A stretch of DNA of 63,938 nucleotides, taken from the NCBI GenBank assembly GCA_037143575.1, contig JBAWYM010000002.1, forward strand, positions 1 to 63,938, in the 5' to 3' direction. The notes below the pieces were generated by a model. The model saw only the letters and a list, made by a program, of their open reading frames with translations, ran no database searches and was not told the origin of the DNA. The first letter of the stretch is position 1. Each line of letters opens with the position of its first letter. The translations under genes were made by a program, and so were the position numbers. This document shows positions 42,421-50,056 of the stretch, one piece after another. The stretch comes from JBAWYM01 sp037143575. GTDB taxonomy: Bacteria > Patescibacteriota > Gracilibacteria > Peribacterales > Peribacteraceae.

Positions 42421-43818
42421 TCACGCTCGTCCTCGCTTCGCCTTCCTCCACCCTGCGATTCCTCCCGCCATTGCCGTGAGCAGTAGCCCTGCTCCGAGTC
42501 CGCTTCCAGGCAGTGCGCTGGAGGATTTTTGCACTGGGATAATGGAGGCAAGGGTGTGCGGCGCATTGGTGTAGGCATTCGAGAAGACTTCGCTGAAGCG
42601 GCCCATGGAGGGGCGACCCTTGGTATCGATCAGTGCGACGCCCACACCGAACGGTGCACGTGTGACTCCCGGGAATTGCACGCCGGTCATGGTGCGCTTG
42701 AGATACTGCGGCGGACTGAATGTGCGCCCGCCATCGCGGCTCTGGCGAACGATCACCGAGGCATCAGCGGGTGCATTGGGAGCATACGTCCACTGGACGG
42801 TGACGAGGAATTTCCCCTCAGCACTGGGGTCCGGCACCGCTTCCATGCGGAAATCGAGGAAATCCGCAATCATGCCAGCAGGAGGGAGCTGTTGCTCCTG
42901 TGCTGTCGGTTCTGTTTGCGGAGGGGGATTGCCGGTGTCGTGTCCCTGGAAGAACGCCGTCCGTTCCACGGCATCGAGCGCGCTGCTTCCTTCTCCCTTG
43001 AGAGCATCGCCGATCTGGATCTCGTACACCATCCCCGCTGTCTGTCGCGGAGTCTGAAGTTCGATCGTGCTGCCGTCGATGGTAATCTGTTCGATGGGGA
43101 GGATGGTCCCCCCCGGTCCGCCGATGGTCATCGCTTTTCCTGCAGCTTCGGGGTCGGTGATAATGGGCAGAGAAAATTCCAGAGTGATGCGGGTCGCCGA
43201 GAGGGGTTTTACAGAGAGTAAATGGAGCGGCCCTTCAGGAGGAATGCTGATGGCGACGGAAGAAGGAGTAGAAGCAGAAGAAGAGAGAACGGGCTCTACA
43301 ATGGTTGCAGCGGAGGAAGACGATACCGCGGCTGATACTTTGGTCGGGAGTGCCGGAGCCGAAGACACCGGAGAGGGAGTCTGAAAGGGATCTAGGCTCT
43401 GCGTGGCTGTCGTGCTCGGAGCAGAGGAGGGAGATAGAGAGACACGTTCGAAGCTCAGCGAGGTTTCTTCCATGAAGAAGGCACTCTCTTCCCCGCCCTT
43501 GTTCACTGCCATGACACCGAAGTATGTCTTGCCGGCACTCGGGACGAAATCCTGCAGGATCTTCTCCGTCACCGGTCCGTCGGTCGCTTCGAAGTCATCG
43601 TACGCACCGTCGTTCTCCAGAATAGACATGCGGCTGCTATAGATTCTGTAGGAAGCGATATCGCTGCCCTGAACGGCTTGCCACGTTATGCGCACCTTCC
43701 CATCTGTCTGCTTCACCGCTCCGATCCCGGTGACACTGAGCGGAGGCGTGGCAAGCACGGAGATCGGCATGAGGAGCGCGACAGCAATGGCCAGAAGAGA
43801 GAGGTGTTTGTGGATCAT
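42421..43818 (-). CDS. Secreted FN3-type surface protein with LPGSG tail
   Basis: A 465-residue protein. Signal peptide (HLSLLAIAVALLMPISVLA, about 5-23), a fibronectin III-like domain (about 28-125: VRITWQAVQGSDIASYRIY), a long Ser/Ala/Pro/Thr linker (130-200), and further beta-rich domains with RITLEFSLPI and TVQWTYAPNAPADASVIVRQ. The tail LPGSG (436-440) is followed by a hydrophobic stretch and RKAKRGRA. It is probably anchored on the cell surface by a sortase-like enzyme or by the tail itself. Almost identical 98-bp inverted repeats flank the gene. Confidence 0.75.
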   Translation of the reverse strand: MIHKHLSLLAIAVALLMPISVLATPPLSVTGIGAVKQTDGKVRITWQAVQGSDIASYRIYSSRMSILENDGAYDDFEATDGPVTEKILQDFVPSAGKTYFGVMAVNKGGEESAFFMEETSLSFERVSLSPSSAPSTTATQSLDPFQTPSPVSSAPALPTKVSAAVSSSSAATIVEPVLSSSASTPSSVAISIPPEGPLHLLSVKPLSATRITLEFSLPIITDPEAAGKAMTIGGPGGTILPIEQITIDGSTIELQTPRQTAGMVYEIQIGDALKGEGSSALDAVERTAFFQGHDTGNPPPQTEPTAQEQQLPPAGMIADFLDFRMEAVPDPSAEGKFLVTVQWTYAPNAPADASVIVRQSRDGGRTFSPPQYLKRTMTGVQFPGVTRAPFGVGVALIDTKGRPSMGRFSEVFSNAYTNAPHTLASIIPVQKSSSALPGSGLGAGLLLTAMAGGIAGWRKAKRGRA

Positions 43819-43892
43819 GGGTGGGGATGTGGGTATTTCCCTTTAGTATAGCAGAATCACGCTTTCTCGGCAATTTGCCATTAACGGTATTT

Positions 43893-43986
43893 GCACCTTG
43901 ATTACAAGGATTACCGGATACTCATGATGATCTTCGAATGAGCGTCATCAAGTAATCCTTACAATCCTTTTAATCAAGGTTCAGAC
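43893..43986 (-). repeat. 98-bp inverted repeat, right copy
   Basis: The reverse complement of this stretch matches the left copy at 42301-42398 (about 91% over 90 bp). Its outer end covers the last codon and stop of aspS, so the two final aspS codons come from the repeat. Together the copies bracket the FN3 surface protein gene. Confidence 0.9.
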
Positions 43987-45750
43987 CGTTTCTTCGACAA
44001 TTTTAATCCCCAGCTCCTTGAGCTGCTTTTCCAGCACTACTGACGGGGCGCCCATCATGGCGTCTTGGGCGCGGCCGTTCTTGGGGAAGGCGTAGATGTC
44101 GCGGATACTCGGGCATTCCCACAGCACCATCATCAGGCGATCGATGCCGGGGGCGATGCCGCCGTGGGGTGGCGCGCCGAACTGGAAGGCGCGGATCATC
44201 CCGCCGAATTTCTTGTCCACATCTTCGTGCGTGTAGCCGGCGATTTCGAAGGCGCGGTACATGATGTCCGGCCGATGGTTGCGGATGGCGCCGGAGCTGA
44301 TTTCAAATCCGTTGCACACGAGGTCATATTGGAAAGCGAGGATGTCGCGTGGGTCTTTGGACTCCAGCACTTCCATCCCTCCCTGCGGCATGGAGAAGGG
44401 GTTATGCGAGAAGTCGATCTTCTTCTCCTCTTCGTTCCACTCGTACATCGGGAAATCCTTGATCCACACCCACGCCGCCTTCTTGGAGTCCGCGAGCTGT
44501 TGTCTCTTGGCGACATCGATGCGCACCTGCCCGAGGACTTTGCATGCGGTGAGCCACTTGTCCGCGCCGAAGAACACCGCATCGCCGGATTCTGCCCCTA
44601 CTGCTTTCACAATTTTCTGAGCCAATTCTTCGCCGAGGAATTTCACGATCGGCGAGGAGAGTTCCGTATCTTTCACGAGGATGTACGCGAGACCTTTGGC
44701 TCCGTAGATCTTGGCCGTCTCCGTGAGCCCGTCGATATCTTTGCGGGAGAATGCTGCGCCCTTGGGGACGCGGAGTGCCTGCACGGTTCCTCCCTTCTCG
44801 ATGGCATCAGCGAAGACGGAGAAGCCACAGCCTTTCACGAGTTCAGAAACATCCTTGAGCTCCATGCCGTAGCGCAGATCGGGCTTGTCGCAGCCGAAGC
44901 GCGCGATCGCCTCCTTCCAGGTGAGCTGGGGGAAGGGCGACATCTGAATCTTCTTGTCGCTGAAGGTCGTGGTGAGCTCCACCATCAGCGGTTCGACGGT
45001 TGCGAAGATATCATCCTGCGACACGAAGCTCATTTCCAGATCCAGCTGGTAGAACTCTCCGGGGTGACGATCGGCGCGCGGATCTTCGTCGCGGAAGCAC
45101 GGCGCGATCTGGAAGTAGCGGTCGAGACCGGCCACCATCAGGAGCTGCTTGAACTGCTGGGGAGCCTGTGGCAGCGCATAGAACATGCCCTTGTGAATGC
45201 GGCTGGGGACGAGGTAGTCACGCGCACCTTCCGGAGAGGAATTGGCGAGGATAGGAGTCTGCACTTCCGTGAACTGCAATCCATGCATGTACTTGCGGAT
45301 GTGCGTGATGAACTGATCGCGCTTCATCATCATGTTCTGCAGCGAAGGACGGCGGAGGTCCAGGAAGCGGTATTGCAAGCGCAGATCTTCATTCACGTCT
45401 TTATCCTGATCGATTTCGAAGGGAGGGGTTTTCGATTCACTGAGGATTTCGATTTGGTTGGCGAGCACTTCAATTTCCCCCGTCGGATTCTCCTTGCGCT
45501 CAGCCCCTTCTAGACGCTTGCGCACGACGCCATCTACTTTGAGGACCCACTCGGAGCGGATCTTCTCGGCCATCGCAAACGTCTCTTTATTCTCCGGATC
45601 GATGACGACCTGGGTAAATCCGTAGTGGTCCCGAAGATCGATGAAGATCAATCCGCCGTGGTCGCGGCGACGGTGGACCCAGCCACAGAGGGTGACGGAA
45701 ACTTTGTCGGAGGTGGGGCGGAGTTCGCCACAGGTGTGGGTGCGGAGCAT
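43981..45750 (-). CDS. aspS: Aspartyl-tRNA synthetase
   Basis: Class IIb synthetase charging tRNA-Asp. The 589-residue length and the GAD insertion between motifs 2 and 3 make it the bacterial type. Visible blocks are the N-terminal OB domain (VTLCGWVHRRRDHGGLIFID), motif 1 (HIRKYMHGLQFTEVQTPIL), motif 2 (FRDEDPRADRHPGEFYQLD) and motif 3 (PHGGIAPGIDRLMMVL). The bacterial-type enzyme may also charge tRNA-Asn if asnS is absent, which cannot be checked here. The end overlaps the right 98-bp repeat. Confidence 0.96.
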   Translation of the reverse strand: MLRTHTCGELRPTSDKVSVTLCGWVHRRRDHGGLIFIDLRDHYGFTQVVIDPENKETFAMAEKIRSEWVLKVDGVVRKRLEGAERKENPTGEIEVLANQIEILSESKTPPFEIDQDKDVNEDLRLQYRFLDLRRPSLQNMMMKRDQFITHIRKYMHGLQFTEVQTPILANSSPEGARDYLVPSRIHKGMFYALPQAPQQFKQLLMVAGLDRYFQIAPCFRDEDPRADRHPGEFYQLDLEMSFVSQDDIFATVEPLMVELTTTFSDKKIQMSPFPQLTWKEAIARFGCDKPDLRYGMELKDVSELVKGCGFSVFADAIEKGGTVQALRVPKGAAFSRKDIDGLTETAKIYGAKGLAYILVKDTELSSPIVKFLGEELAQKIVKAVGAESGDAVFFGADKWLTACKVLGQVRIDVAKRQQLADSKKAAWVWIKDFPMYEWNEEEKKIDFSHNPFSMPQGGMEVLESKDPRDILAFQYDLVCNGFEISSGAIRNHRPDIMYRAFEIAGYTHEDVDKKFGGMIRAFQFGAPPHGGIAPGIDRLMMVLWECPSIRDIYAFPKNGRAQDAMMGAPSVVLEKQLKELGIKIVEETV

Positions 45751-45821
45751 AGAACGGGAGGAAAAATAGAGGCAGGAATACGAGGCAGAGATCGACGTTT
45801 TGAAGTTCTATAGGGACTATA

Positions 45822-45867
45822 GCAAAAAATGTCATAGTGAGCCGCGTCGAACTACGACATTTTTTGC
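45822..45867. repeat. Hairpin with conserved TCGAC/GCTC loop, terminator-like
   Basis: Perfect 12-bp arms gcaaaaaatgtc (45822-45833) and gacattttttgc (45856-45867) enclose atagtgagccgcgtcgaactac. The loop is nearly the same as in the hairpin after mfd (34960-35001) while the stem is entirely different. It lies 4 nt after the end of the GIY-YIG gene and may end its transcript. Confidence 0.85.
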
Positions 45868-45871
45868 GTCC

Positions 45872-46234
45872 TCATTCAAAATCCTTCAGTATCGCCCTTA
45901 TGACCTCCCGGAATGTCATGGAGATGTGGTGGTAGGCGTGATGTGTCATATTTGTGCATTCCGATAGCTTCGGTAATGCCTCGAAATCTCCGCGGATGAT
46001 CGCTTCTTTTTTCTTCCTGCTCCATCGTTTTACTCTTTTTTCCCACGAAATAGCTTCATTGATGTCTCCGAATATGCCGACATACACCAACCGCACCGGA
46101 CGTCGGCGGAATGTGTAACATGTTGGATCACAGCCGGACTGATGTTCATACAATCGTCGTTGGTAATCGTTGGTTACTCCTGTGTAGTAGCTATTATCCG
46201 CACATAGCAGAATGTAGACGTAATAATCTTTCAT
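45872..46234 (-). CDS. GIY-YIG domain protein
   Basis: A 120-residue small nuclease-fold protein of the UPF0213/SLX1-like type. MKDYYVYILLCADNSYYTGV holds the GIY-YIG strands (VYI..., YTG), followed by QRRLYEHQSG with the catalytic-type Arg, and YVGIFGDINEAISWEKRVKR as the family C-terminal core. The last 35 residues are not conserved. The ATG at 46234 is chosen because the upstream extension has no similarity to the family. The role, perhaps DNA repair or a selfish nuclease, is unknown. Confidence 0.82.
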   Translation of the reverse strand: MKDYYVYILLCADNSYYTGVTNDYQRRLYEHQSGCDPTCYTFRRRPVRLVYVGIFGDINEAISWEKRVKRWSRKKKEAIIRGDFEALPKLSECTNMTHHAYHHISMTFREVIRAILKDFE

Positions 46235-46309
46235 GGAAGGAGCGTATCGAGAATAGGGATGATGTTCGAAGAAACATTCGTACACCTCCCTCTCACAACT
46301 CGGAAAATT

Positions 46310-46354
46310 CAAGCTCTTGGCTTCGAGTCATGGTTCGACTCCGCTCACCATGAC
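46310..46354. repeat. Hairpin repeat, near-copy of the one after mfd
   Basis: Arms gtcatgg (46327-46333) and ccatgac (46348-46354), loop ttcgactccgctca. The preceding cttggcttcgagtcatggtt is shared with the copy at 35005-35022. Confidence 0.75.
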
Positions 46355-46360
46355 AGCTTA

Positions 46361-46807
46361 TTATTTAAACAACCTCCCCACCTCCTCCTTAAACTCCTCC
46401 ACATCTTTAAACTCCCGATGCACCGAAGCAAAGCGGATGTAGGCGACCTGGTCGAGTTTCTTCAGCGCCTTCATCACATCCATGCCGATGGTCGAGGTGC
46501 CCACTTCTTTCTTATTCGCTCCCCACTTTTCCTCGAGGGTCGTCAGGAGCTTATCGATCTTCTCCTGCGTGACCGGTCGCTTGGTGCAGGAGAGCCAGAT
46601 GCCACGTTCCAGCTTGGTCCGGCTGTAGGGTTCGCGCGTTCCGTCGCGCTTCACGACGATCAGGGACGAAAGCTCCTGCCGTTCGAATGTGGTGAAGCGG
46701 TGGTTGCATTTGGGGCATTCCCGTCGCCGGCGAATCGCATGACCATCCTCCGCGATACGAGAATCGATCACGGCCGTGTCGTCACATTTGCAGTGGGGGC
46801 AGTGCAT
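46361..46807 (-). CDS. nrdR: Transcriptional repressor NrdR
   Basis: Represses ribonucleotide reductase genes in response to the ATP/dATP balance. The 148-residue protein has the zinc ribbon Cys3-Cys6/Cys31-Cys34 (MHCPHCKC; RRECPKCNHRFTTFE) and an ATP-cone domain (VVKRDGTREPYSRTKLERGI; AYIRFASVHREFKDVEEF). Its targets carry NrdR boxes near nrd genes, none of which are in the window. tsaC lies 90 bp upstream on the same strand. Confidence 0.95.
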   Translation of the reverse strand: MHCPHCKCDDTAVIDSRIAEDGHAIRRRRECPKCNHRFTTFERQELSSLIVVKRDGTREPYSRTKLERGIWLSCTKRPVTQEKIDKLLTTLEEKWGANKKEVGTSTIGMDVMKALKKLDQVAYIRFASVHREFKDVEEFKEEVGRLFK

Positions 46808-46897
46808 AGAGCGGAGGACGAAGGACTTGGGACTTGGGACAGAGGGCTTCGAATAGCAAAATCATACTGAGTTCCAGCGAAACTGCATAGGAATGTC

Positions 46898-47497
46898 CTA
46901 CTTTCTGAGAATAATATTCGTACCGACGACAATCACTTTTGAAGGTGGGATTTTGGGCAGGACGCCGCTATCGATAAGCAGATCCGGCTGCACCACTTTC
47001 CCTTCGAATTGAGTCACAATCTCTTCCGCGCTGTACGTATTCGGCTGGCCATGGATATTCGCCGATGTCGTGGAGATGGGCTTACCAAAGCGCAGAGCGA
47101 GTTCGGTGGCGAGAGGGTGGGAGGAGACACGAATGCCAATTGTAGAGTTTGTTGGTTGTTGGTTATTAGTTATTAGTTGGACGAAGAGTGTGGGAGCTGT
47201 CTTCAGTAACGGGAGTATGAGAGTCAAAGGTCCCGGTAGGAATTCTCTCGCGAGTTTCTCCGCTTCGTCATTCCACTCCACGAATTTCTTAGCTTCTTCG
47301 ATCGTCGGAAAAAGCGCGCTCACCGGCTGATCGAAGGCGCGTTCTTTGATTTGGAAAAGCTTTTCCACGGCTTTCGGATTGGTGAGATCGCACGCAAGGC
47401 CGTAGCAGGTCTCGGTCGCATGGGCGACGATCCCGCCTTGAGCAAGGATTTCCAATGCCAGAGTGATTGCCTGTGGTGATGAAGGGGTGACCTGCAC
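46898..47497 (-). CDS. tsaC: Threonylcarbamoyl-AMP synthase
   Basis: Makes threonylcarbamoyl-AMP from Thr, bicarbonate and ATP for the t6A37 modification of ANN-decoding tRNAs. The 199-residue protein matches the YrdC/Sua5 catalytic domain: GGIVAHATETCYGLACDL, IKERAFDQPVSALF, LPGPLTLIL, GIRVSSHPLA, PISTTSANIHGQP. The start is GTG. Residues about 108-119 (QLITNNQQPTNS) translate a ttggttattagttattag repeat and extend a loop not needed by the family. It has no C-terminal Sua5 domain. Confidence 0.93.
   Translation of the reverse strand: MQVTPSSPQAITLALEILAQGGIVAHATETCYGLACDLTNPKAVEKLFQIKERAFDQPVSALFPTIEEAKKFVEWNDEAEKLAREFLPGPLTLILPLLKTAPTLFVQLITNNQQPTNSTIGIRVSSHPLATELALRFGKPISTTSANIHGQPNTYSAEEIVTQFEGKVVQPDLLIDSGVLPKIPPSKVIVVGTNIILRK
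47151..47180. repeat. 'ttggttattagttattagttgg' repeat inside tsaC
   Basis: The AT-rich word family seen in intergenic positions at 49-88 and 53801-53882, here embedded in frame within tsaC. Confidence 0.65.
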
Positions 47498-47610
47498 AGA
47501 GAAAGGTTAGAGACCCCACTACGCCTGCCGGGCTTCGCGGGGCAGGGGTGAGAGACGCCAGACAGCTTACCAAGAATAAACCTATCAGGCCTCTATAACT
47601 TCTGTTGCTT

Positions 47611-47997
47611 CTACAGCCTCCCCATCCATTCCTCGAGCAACTCCAGCAGCCTCTCCCTCGACACATCCTCCCCATACGACGTCGTCACGAAGGCATCGGC
47701 CCCGGCGTCCATCGCTTCCTTGCGGAAGAACTCTCCGTCGGCTGTCGTGACGAGCGCGATGTGGCACTTCGGGAATTTCTCTCTGAGTACGCGGATGATC
47801 TCCGGACCATTCTCCGAAGGGATGTTGTAGTCGATGAAGGCGGCGGTGATTCCCACGGATTCCTCGATGAGATCGATGGCTTCTTCTGAGGTTGGTGCTT
47901 CGATGATTGCTGTATCGATTCCGCTTTCCTGTACGACGATCTTCAGGAAATTTCTCTTCCAGTCACTATCGTCGGCGATGAGGAAGGAGGAGGGCAT
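47611..47997 (-). CDS. Response regulator, receiver domain only
   Basis: A 128-residue CheY-like protein: acidic pair Asp9-Asp10 (LIADDSDW), phosphoacceptor Asp56 (AAFIDYNIPSENGPEI), and TTADG followed by the alpha4-beta5 face. The position of the usual beta5 Lys is not clear (FVTTSYGED), so phosphorylation-linked change could differ. The ATG at 47997 is chosen since the upstream frame is only a caa/gga-rich repeat. It lies between tsaC and serS. No cognate kinase is adjacent. Confidence 0.8.
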   Translation of the reverse strand: MPSSFLIADDSDWKRNFLKIVVQESGIDTAIIEAPTSEEAIDLIEESVGITAAFIDYNIPSENGPEIIRVLREKFPKCHIALVTTADGEFFRKEAMDAGADAFVTTSYGEDVSRERLLELLEEWMGRL

Positions 47998-48055
47998 TGG
48001 GGGAGGTATAGCACGGAAGGGGAGATTGTTGAATGGAATGAGAGTGCCGAAGCGA

Positions 48056-48120
48056 ATGACCAAGGACCAAATCCCAATGACCAGGGAAGGACCAATAACC
48101 AAACCACAATTACAGATTGG
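48056..48120. repeat. 'ggaccaaatcccaatgacca' intergenic repeat
   Basis: Repeated gaccaa/accaat words related (as complement) to the gattggggattggttatt words at 470-490 and 27050-27075. It lies between serS and the response regulator gene. Confidence 0.5.
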
Positions 48121-49446
48121 TCATTGAATGGTTTCCTGCCCTCCCATATACCCCCTCAGCACCTCCGGTATCGTGATACTTCCATCTTCATTCTGATACA
48201 TCTCCAATATTGGGATCAGGATGCGCGGGGAGGCAATGAGCGTGTTATTGAGCGTGTGGACGAACTTCTTCTTCCCATCCTTGTCCTCGTATTTAATATT
48301 CAACCGTCGCGCCTGGAAGTCGCCGAGGTAGCTGCAGGAGTGTGTTTCACCATAGCCCTTGCGGCTGGGCATCCACGTCTCGATGTCCTGCATCTTCACC
48401 TTGCCCTTGCCCATATCTCCGGTGCACACATCCACCACGCGGTACGGCAATTTCAGCGCTTGCAACACTTCTTCCGCATTCGTCCGGATTTCCTCGAACA
48501 TGGCCAATGCCTCTTCCTGGTCGGCGCGACAGAGAACGACTTGCTCCACTTTATCGAACTGATGAATGCGGTAGAGACCCTTCGTATCCTTGCCATACGT
48601 TCCGGCTTCTCTGCGGAAGCACGGGGAGAATCCGGCGTAGCGCTTGGGCAGGTCCACTTCTTTGAGCACCTCATCCATGTGATAGCTCGCCACCGACACT
48701 TCCGATGTACCGATCATGTACATTCCGTCGGGTTGGACCAGCCCGTCTTTCTGCTCCTGCGCACCCACAGCGTATGTCTGTTCTTCCGCTCCGGGGAAGA
48801 ACCCGGTTCCCATCAGGCAGGCGTAGCTGGCCATGTACGGCGGCGTGAAGTGCACCCAGCCTTTCTTGGTGAGCTGATCGAGCGAGAATTGCAGCACTGC
48901 ACGGTGGAGTCGTGCACCATCACCTTTCAAAAAGTAACTCCGCGCTCCGGCGATTTTGACTCCGCGCGGGATATCGAGGATGCCGAGGTCTTCGCCGAGG
49001 GTTACGTGGTCTTTGGGATTGGCAATTTTGAGAAGTGTCGAGGGATCTCCCTGTCCTGAGCCTGTCGAAGGGCCCCATTTTTTGTTCTCCACATTATCGG
49101 CGTCGCTCTTCCCCACAGGAGTTGTCGCAAGCGGGATCGTGGGAAGCATCAATTGCATCGCGTTCCACTCGACTTCCACAGTCGTGAACTGCTCCTCTTT
49201 GCCTTTCATGTCTTCCGTGAGTTTCTTCATCTCACTCAGCGCCGTCGCTTTCTCCTCCCCTTTCATCGTCGGGATCTTCTTGCTCACAGCATTCTTCTCC
49301 GCGCGCATGTCATCCACAGATTTCTGCAGATCGCGGTGGAGGGTATCGAGCTTGAGGAATTGCTCGATGTTCACCCGCACATTCTTTTTGTCAGCGGCGT
49401 CTTGGTAGACATCGGGTCGGGCACGTAAATCTGTGAGGTCGATCAT
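48121..49446 (-). CDS. serS: Seryl-tRNA synthetase
   Basis: Class IIa synthetase for tRNA-Ser. The 441-residue protein has the N-terminal coiled-coil arm (about 28-100), then the catalytic core with motif 1, motif 2 (FSPCFRREAGTYGKDTKGLY RIHQF region) and motif 3 (NNTLIASPRILIPILEMYQ). Residues about 125-136 (GPSTGSGQGDPS) lie between the conserved DNVE and DHVTLGEDL blocks and translate a dispersed repeat. The ATG at 49446 starts the family motif MIDLTDLRARPD. Confidence 0.96.
   Translation of the reverse strand: MIDLTDLRARPDVYQDAADKKNVRVNIEQFLKLDTLHRDLQKSVDDMRAEKNAVSKKIPTMKGEEKATALSEMKKLTEDMKGKEEQFTTVEVEWNAMQLMLPTIPLATTPVGKSDADNVENKKWGPSTGSGQGDPSTLLKIANPKDHVTLGEDLGILDIPRGVKIAGARSYFLKGDGARLHRAVLQFSLDQLTKKGWVHFTPPYMASYACLMGTGFFPGAEEQTYAVGAQEQKDGLVQPDGMYMIGTSEVSVASYHMDEVLKEVDLPKRYAGFSPCFRREAGTYGKDTKGLYRIHQFDKVEQVVLCRADQEEALAMFEEIRTNAEEVLQALKLPYRVVDVCTGDMGKGKVKMQDIETWMPSRKGYGETHSCSYLGDFQARRLNIKYEDKDGKKKFVHTLNNTLIASPRILIPILEMYQNEDGSITIPEVLRGYMGGQETIQ
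49049..49075 (-). repeat. TCGAC-GCTCAGGACAGG repeat inside serS
   Basis: On the minus strand ccttcgacaggctcaggaca is read in frame as STGSGQ. The same word is intergenic at 35092-35117. Confidence 0.75.
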
Positions 49447-49528
49447 GTGTGAAGGGTAGCGCAAAGGAAGGCAGGCATGAAGCTCGATACGAGCTTAAAG
49501 AACGAAATAGCTAATTAAGAAGTTTTAC

Positions 49529-49557
49529 TTGATTTGTCAACTTCCCTTCATTACAAT
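49529..49557 (+). promoter_or_regulatory. Promoter of the 117-residue gene
   Basis: TTGATT (49529-49534), 17 nt, TACAAT (49552-49557). It rules out the two upstream in-frame starts, which overlap the promoter, and points to the ATG at 49589. Confidence 0.5.
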
Positions 49558-49588
49558 GATCAAGGTTTTTCCTTTTCTCCAATATTCA

Positions 49589-49942
49589 ATGGAACAACGA
49601 AGAATAGTAGATCATGTGACCATCCCCTCAGAGCCAATCGCGATACGGAAGCCTGCTGTTAACCCTGAAAAAATAGGTGAGATGTTTAGAGATGGGGGGC
49701 CTGTCATCAGAGAAATTACTGATAAGACATTCGCTGAGCTGGATAAAGATGGGTTTGCAGCGCGTACCCCAATAGACGTCACGATGGGTGACAACGAGCT
49801 AAAAATTGCTCGCCTGTTAGCCGAGGATCCGAAAGCTTCGGTGACTTATCAAAAAGGTCTGATTTCGACATGGCCGAGAAAACAAGTTAGATGGTCCCAG
49901 GCTGTGGATTCAAATCCGCCAGGTGATTCTGACGCTGCCTAA
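49589..49942 (+). CDS. Unknown 117-residue protein
   Basis: A soluble polar protein, no family recognised. MEQRRIVDHVTIPSEPIAIR starts it; GEMFRDGGPVIREITDKTFA is the longest regular helix-like stretch. The start is deduced from the promoter at 49529-49557 and a pyrimidine-rich leader. It stands alone between the divergent serS and uvrB, and is A+T richer than both. Confidence 0.5.
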   Translation: MEQRRIVDHVTIPSEPIAIRKPAVNPEKIGEMFRDGGPVIREITDKTFAELDKDGFAARTPIDVTMGDNELKIARLLAEDPKASVTYQKGLISTWPRKQVRWSQAVDSNPPGDSDAA

Positions 49943-50056
49943 GATTGGCTCTTCGTAATGATGCATCAGTCGAAATGGTTTGGCGTCAGGCAGACTTAGC
50001 CCTTTTTCTTGGATAATGCATTCCCATAGCACTTCAATGCGCTACACTGCTTCGTC

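Noticed and set aside
44065..45513. 482-residue open frame antisense to aspS
   Set aside because: Exact shadow of a well-conserved synthetase. Its composition (His/Glu/Phe rich) follows from reverse reading of aspS codons and it has no family match.
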